DNA of 5,616 bases from positions 1 to 5,616 of the forward strand of contig NZ_CALIAA010000001.1 of the NCBI RefSeq assembly GCF_938040765.1. The letters run 5' to 3'. Source of the DNA: an uncultured Fretibacterium sp. (GTDB taxonomy: Bacteria; Synergistota; Synergistia; Synergistales; Aminobacteriaceae). The translations under genes were made by a program, and so were the position numbers. The notes beneath the pieces are model-generated. The model saw only the letters and a list, made by a program, of their open reading frames with translations. It had not been told where the DNA came from and did not search any database. Shown here in pieces: positions 4,133-5,616 of this stretch (positions within the stretch are counted from its first letter, which is position 1; each line of letters opens with the position of its first letter).

Positions 4133-5616
4133 TCACTCCGCTCCGCGGCCTCGGGACGGCAGGATCAGGAGCGAGACGGCCATCAGCACGAAGGTGAACA
4201 GGATGCCGCAGGTGGCGGCGTTGAGCTTCGCCAGGCCGAAATCCACCAAGTGCGTCCGGGTGTCCAGCACGCCGACCCAAAGGTTCACGGTCTCCGTCCC
4301 CTGATAGAAGGTGCAGAACAGCGTGAGCGCGATGCCGCAGGCCGAGGCGAGGATGGCCCCGGCATTGGAGGCGCGGCGGGTGAAGAGCCCGAAGACGAGC
4401 GGCGCGGCCAGGGAGACGCTCATCAAAGAGTAGAAGATGGTCAGCGCGGAGATGATGCTGCCGAGCCTGAGGGCGAACAGCACGCCCAGCACCCCCGACA
4501 CGAGGGTGACGGCGCGGGAGAACCTCAGCAGCCCCGCGTCCGATACCCCGGGGTTCAGAAAACGCTTGTAGAGATCATTGGAGACGGAGGTCGCCAGCAT
4601 GTAGAGCACGGTGTCCGCCGTGCTGACCTCCGCCGCGAAGATGGCCGCGAGCGCGAGCGTGGCGATGGAGAAGGGCATCATCTCCTTCATCGCGGTCGGC
4701 AGGGCCAGATCCGCGCGCGGAAGGTCCGGAAAGGCCGCGAAGGCCGCCATGCCGATGAAGACGGGGATGACCGCGAACAAAAGTTGGACCGCTCCATTGA
4801 GCGCCGTCCCCCAGCGGATGGCATGCTCGTCCTTCGCCCCGAAGACCTTGCCGATCAGACCGGGGGAGATGAAGAAGGACGGTACGAGCATGACCAGGTA
4901 GCCGACGACGGCCGTGACGCCGATGCCGTCCATGGAGAAGAAGGACGCCTGCCCCGCCGCGTCGGGCAGATTCCGGGCCACCCTGGCGGTCAGCCCCTCC
5001 CATCCCCCGACGAACCCGTAGATGCAGGGCAGGGCGACGAGGAACCCGGCGAGGATCACCACGAGCTCGACGATATTGACGATCGCGGCGGAGAGCAGGC
5101 CGCCCGCCGCGAAATAGAGCGTCGCGACGACCGCGCCCGCGATGACGCCCGCCGTCTTCGGCACCCCCGCCACGACCTCCAGAATCCAGGCGATGCCCAG
5201 GAGCTGGCCGGAGAACAAGGCCAGGGTGCCGACGGCCATCATCCCGGAGAGGAAACCCCGAAACACCTTGCCGTAGCGCATATCCAGGTAATCCCCAAGC
5301 GTGTAGAGTCCGTGTCGGCAGGCGATGCGCCAGATCCTGGGGCCTACGCAGAACGCCAGGATCATGGAGCCGATGCCCGCGCTCCCGATCCACCACCAGG
5401 CGGAGACACCGTGCTTGTAGGCGATCGCCGCGACGCCGACCGTGGAGCCGGCGCCGATATTTGCCGCGATCAGCGTGGTGAAGAGAAGGCCCGTCCCCAG
5501 CCTCCTTCCCGCGACGAAGAAGCCCGACGAACTCCTGACCCTTCTGCCCACGAACCACCCGATCAGGATCAGCAGAATCGCATACCCCAGAATGGCCTGA
5601 ACGTAACCGTTGTGCC
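4133..5616 (-). CDS. Sodium:solute symporter, SSS (SLC5) family; N-terminus off the window
   Basis: An inner-membrane transporter that probably uses the sodium gradient to import a small solute; the substrate cannot be told from sequence. 493 residues are visible, ending at TGA (4133-4135), and the frame stays open to the right edge. The visible N-terminus contains a transmembrane segment (AILGYAILLILIGWF, 7-21) followed by the family hallmark GFFVAGRRLG (31-40), so a GTG at 5549-5551 that looks like a start is internal. The next helix carries LIAANIGAGSTVG (49-61), the first half of the usual Na2 site. YTLGDYLDMRYG (104-115) is the conserved cytoplasmic loop. EVSTADTVL (329-337) is the TM8 sodium-site motif, followed by SNDLYKRF. 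Numerous hydrophobic segments match the usual 13 or so helices. A Glu stands just before the TM8 Ser-Thr. It lies upstream of rpsB but is likely a separate unit, since rpsB has its own promoter. Confidence 0.93.
   Translation of the reverse strand, partial: HNGYVQAILGYAILLILIGWFVGRRVRSSSGFFVAGRRLGTGLLFTTLIAANIGAGSTVGVAAIAYKHGVSAWWWIGSAGIGSMILAFCVGPRIWRIACRHGLYTLGDYLDMRYGKVFRGFLSGMMAVGTLALFSGQLLGIAWILEVVAGVPKTAGVIAGAVVATLYFAAGGLLSAAIVNIVELVVILAGFLVALPCIYGFVGGWEGLTARVARNLPDAAGQASFFSMDGIGVTAVVGYLVMLVPSFFISPGLIGKVFGAKDEHAIRWGTALNGAVQLLFAVIPVFIGMAAFAAFPDLPRADLALPTAMKEMMPFSIATLALAAIFAAEVSTADTVLYMLATSVSNDLYKRFLNPGVSDAGLLRFSRAVTLVSGVLGVLFALRLGSIISALTIFYSLMSVSLAAPLVFGLFTRRASNAGAILASACGIALTLFCTFYQGTETVNLWVGVLDTRTHLVDFGLAKLNAATCGILFTFVLMAVSLLILPSRGRGAE

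Noticed and set aside
2959..4197. 412-codon plus-strand open frame across rpsB and its leader
   Set aside because: Antisense to rpsB and the tsf 5' end; low-complexity Leu/Arg/Ala/Gly translation typical of a GC shadow frame.
4575..5558. 327-codon minus-strand frame inside the symporter gene
   Set aside because: Overlaps the symporter in another frame; the translation is Arg/Gly/His-rich with no membrane segments or motifs.
1..5616. CRISPR arrays, insertion sequences, tRNA or rRNA genes, toxin-antitoxin or defence genes
   Set aside because: No regularly spaced repeats, transposase motifs, terminal inverted repeats or tRNA-like folds were seen. The window is fully explained by conserved genes and short regulatory gaps.

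Overview
The window is about 5.6 kb of GC-rich bacterial chromosome. It carries a conserved housekeeping block, read on the minus strand from right to left: a sodium/solute symporter (start lies off the right edge), then rpsB, tsf, pyrH, frr and cheR. At the left edge is the last part of a plus-strand reading frame that would converge on cheR. The rpsB-tsf-pyrH-frr order is widespread in bacteria. The 198-residue EF-Ts is the short form, typical of Firmicutes, Thermotogae, cyanobacteria and related deep lineages rather than Proteobacteria. High GC, short EF-Ts and a chemotaxis gene would suit a motile anaerobe, for example of the Synergistota, but that placement is a guess from protein flavour and I cannot test it here.

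Layout. Positions 1-54 hold a 17-codon reading-frame end. Positions 64-124 hold two perfect back-to-back hairpins between the convergent transcripts. cheR (134-937) follows frr (979-1536) after 41 bp with no terminator. frr follows pyrH (1628-2353) after 91 bp containing a stable hairpin without a U tract. A strong intrinsic terminator sits between tsf (2475-3071) and pyrH, so the cluster probably forms two expression units, rpsB-tsf and pyrH-frr-cheR, linked by readthrough or by a promoter I could not identify. rpsB (3073-3903) and tsf are one base apart. Upstream of rpsB lie an extended -10 promoter and a leader of about 130 nt whose last hairpin encloses the rpsB ribosome binding site, as expected for autoregulation by S2. 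The symporter (4133 to beyond 5616) ends in a two-stage stem-loop.

How the genes work together. S2 and EF-Ts serve translation (30S subunit assembly and EF-Tu recharging), RRF splits post-termination ribosomes, and UMP kinase supplies UDP for RNA precursors; this is a growth-rate module. CheR (chemoreceptor methylation) and the symporter (sodium-driven uptake) are lineage-specific neighbours.

I found no mobile element, CRISPR array, tRNA, rRNA or convincing unknown system. The points most worth a second look are regulatory: the rpsB leader, the tsf-pyrH terminator, and the attachment of cheR to the translation operon.
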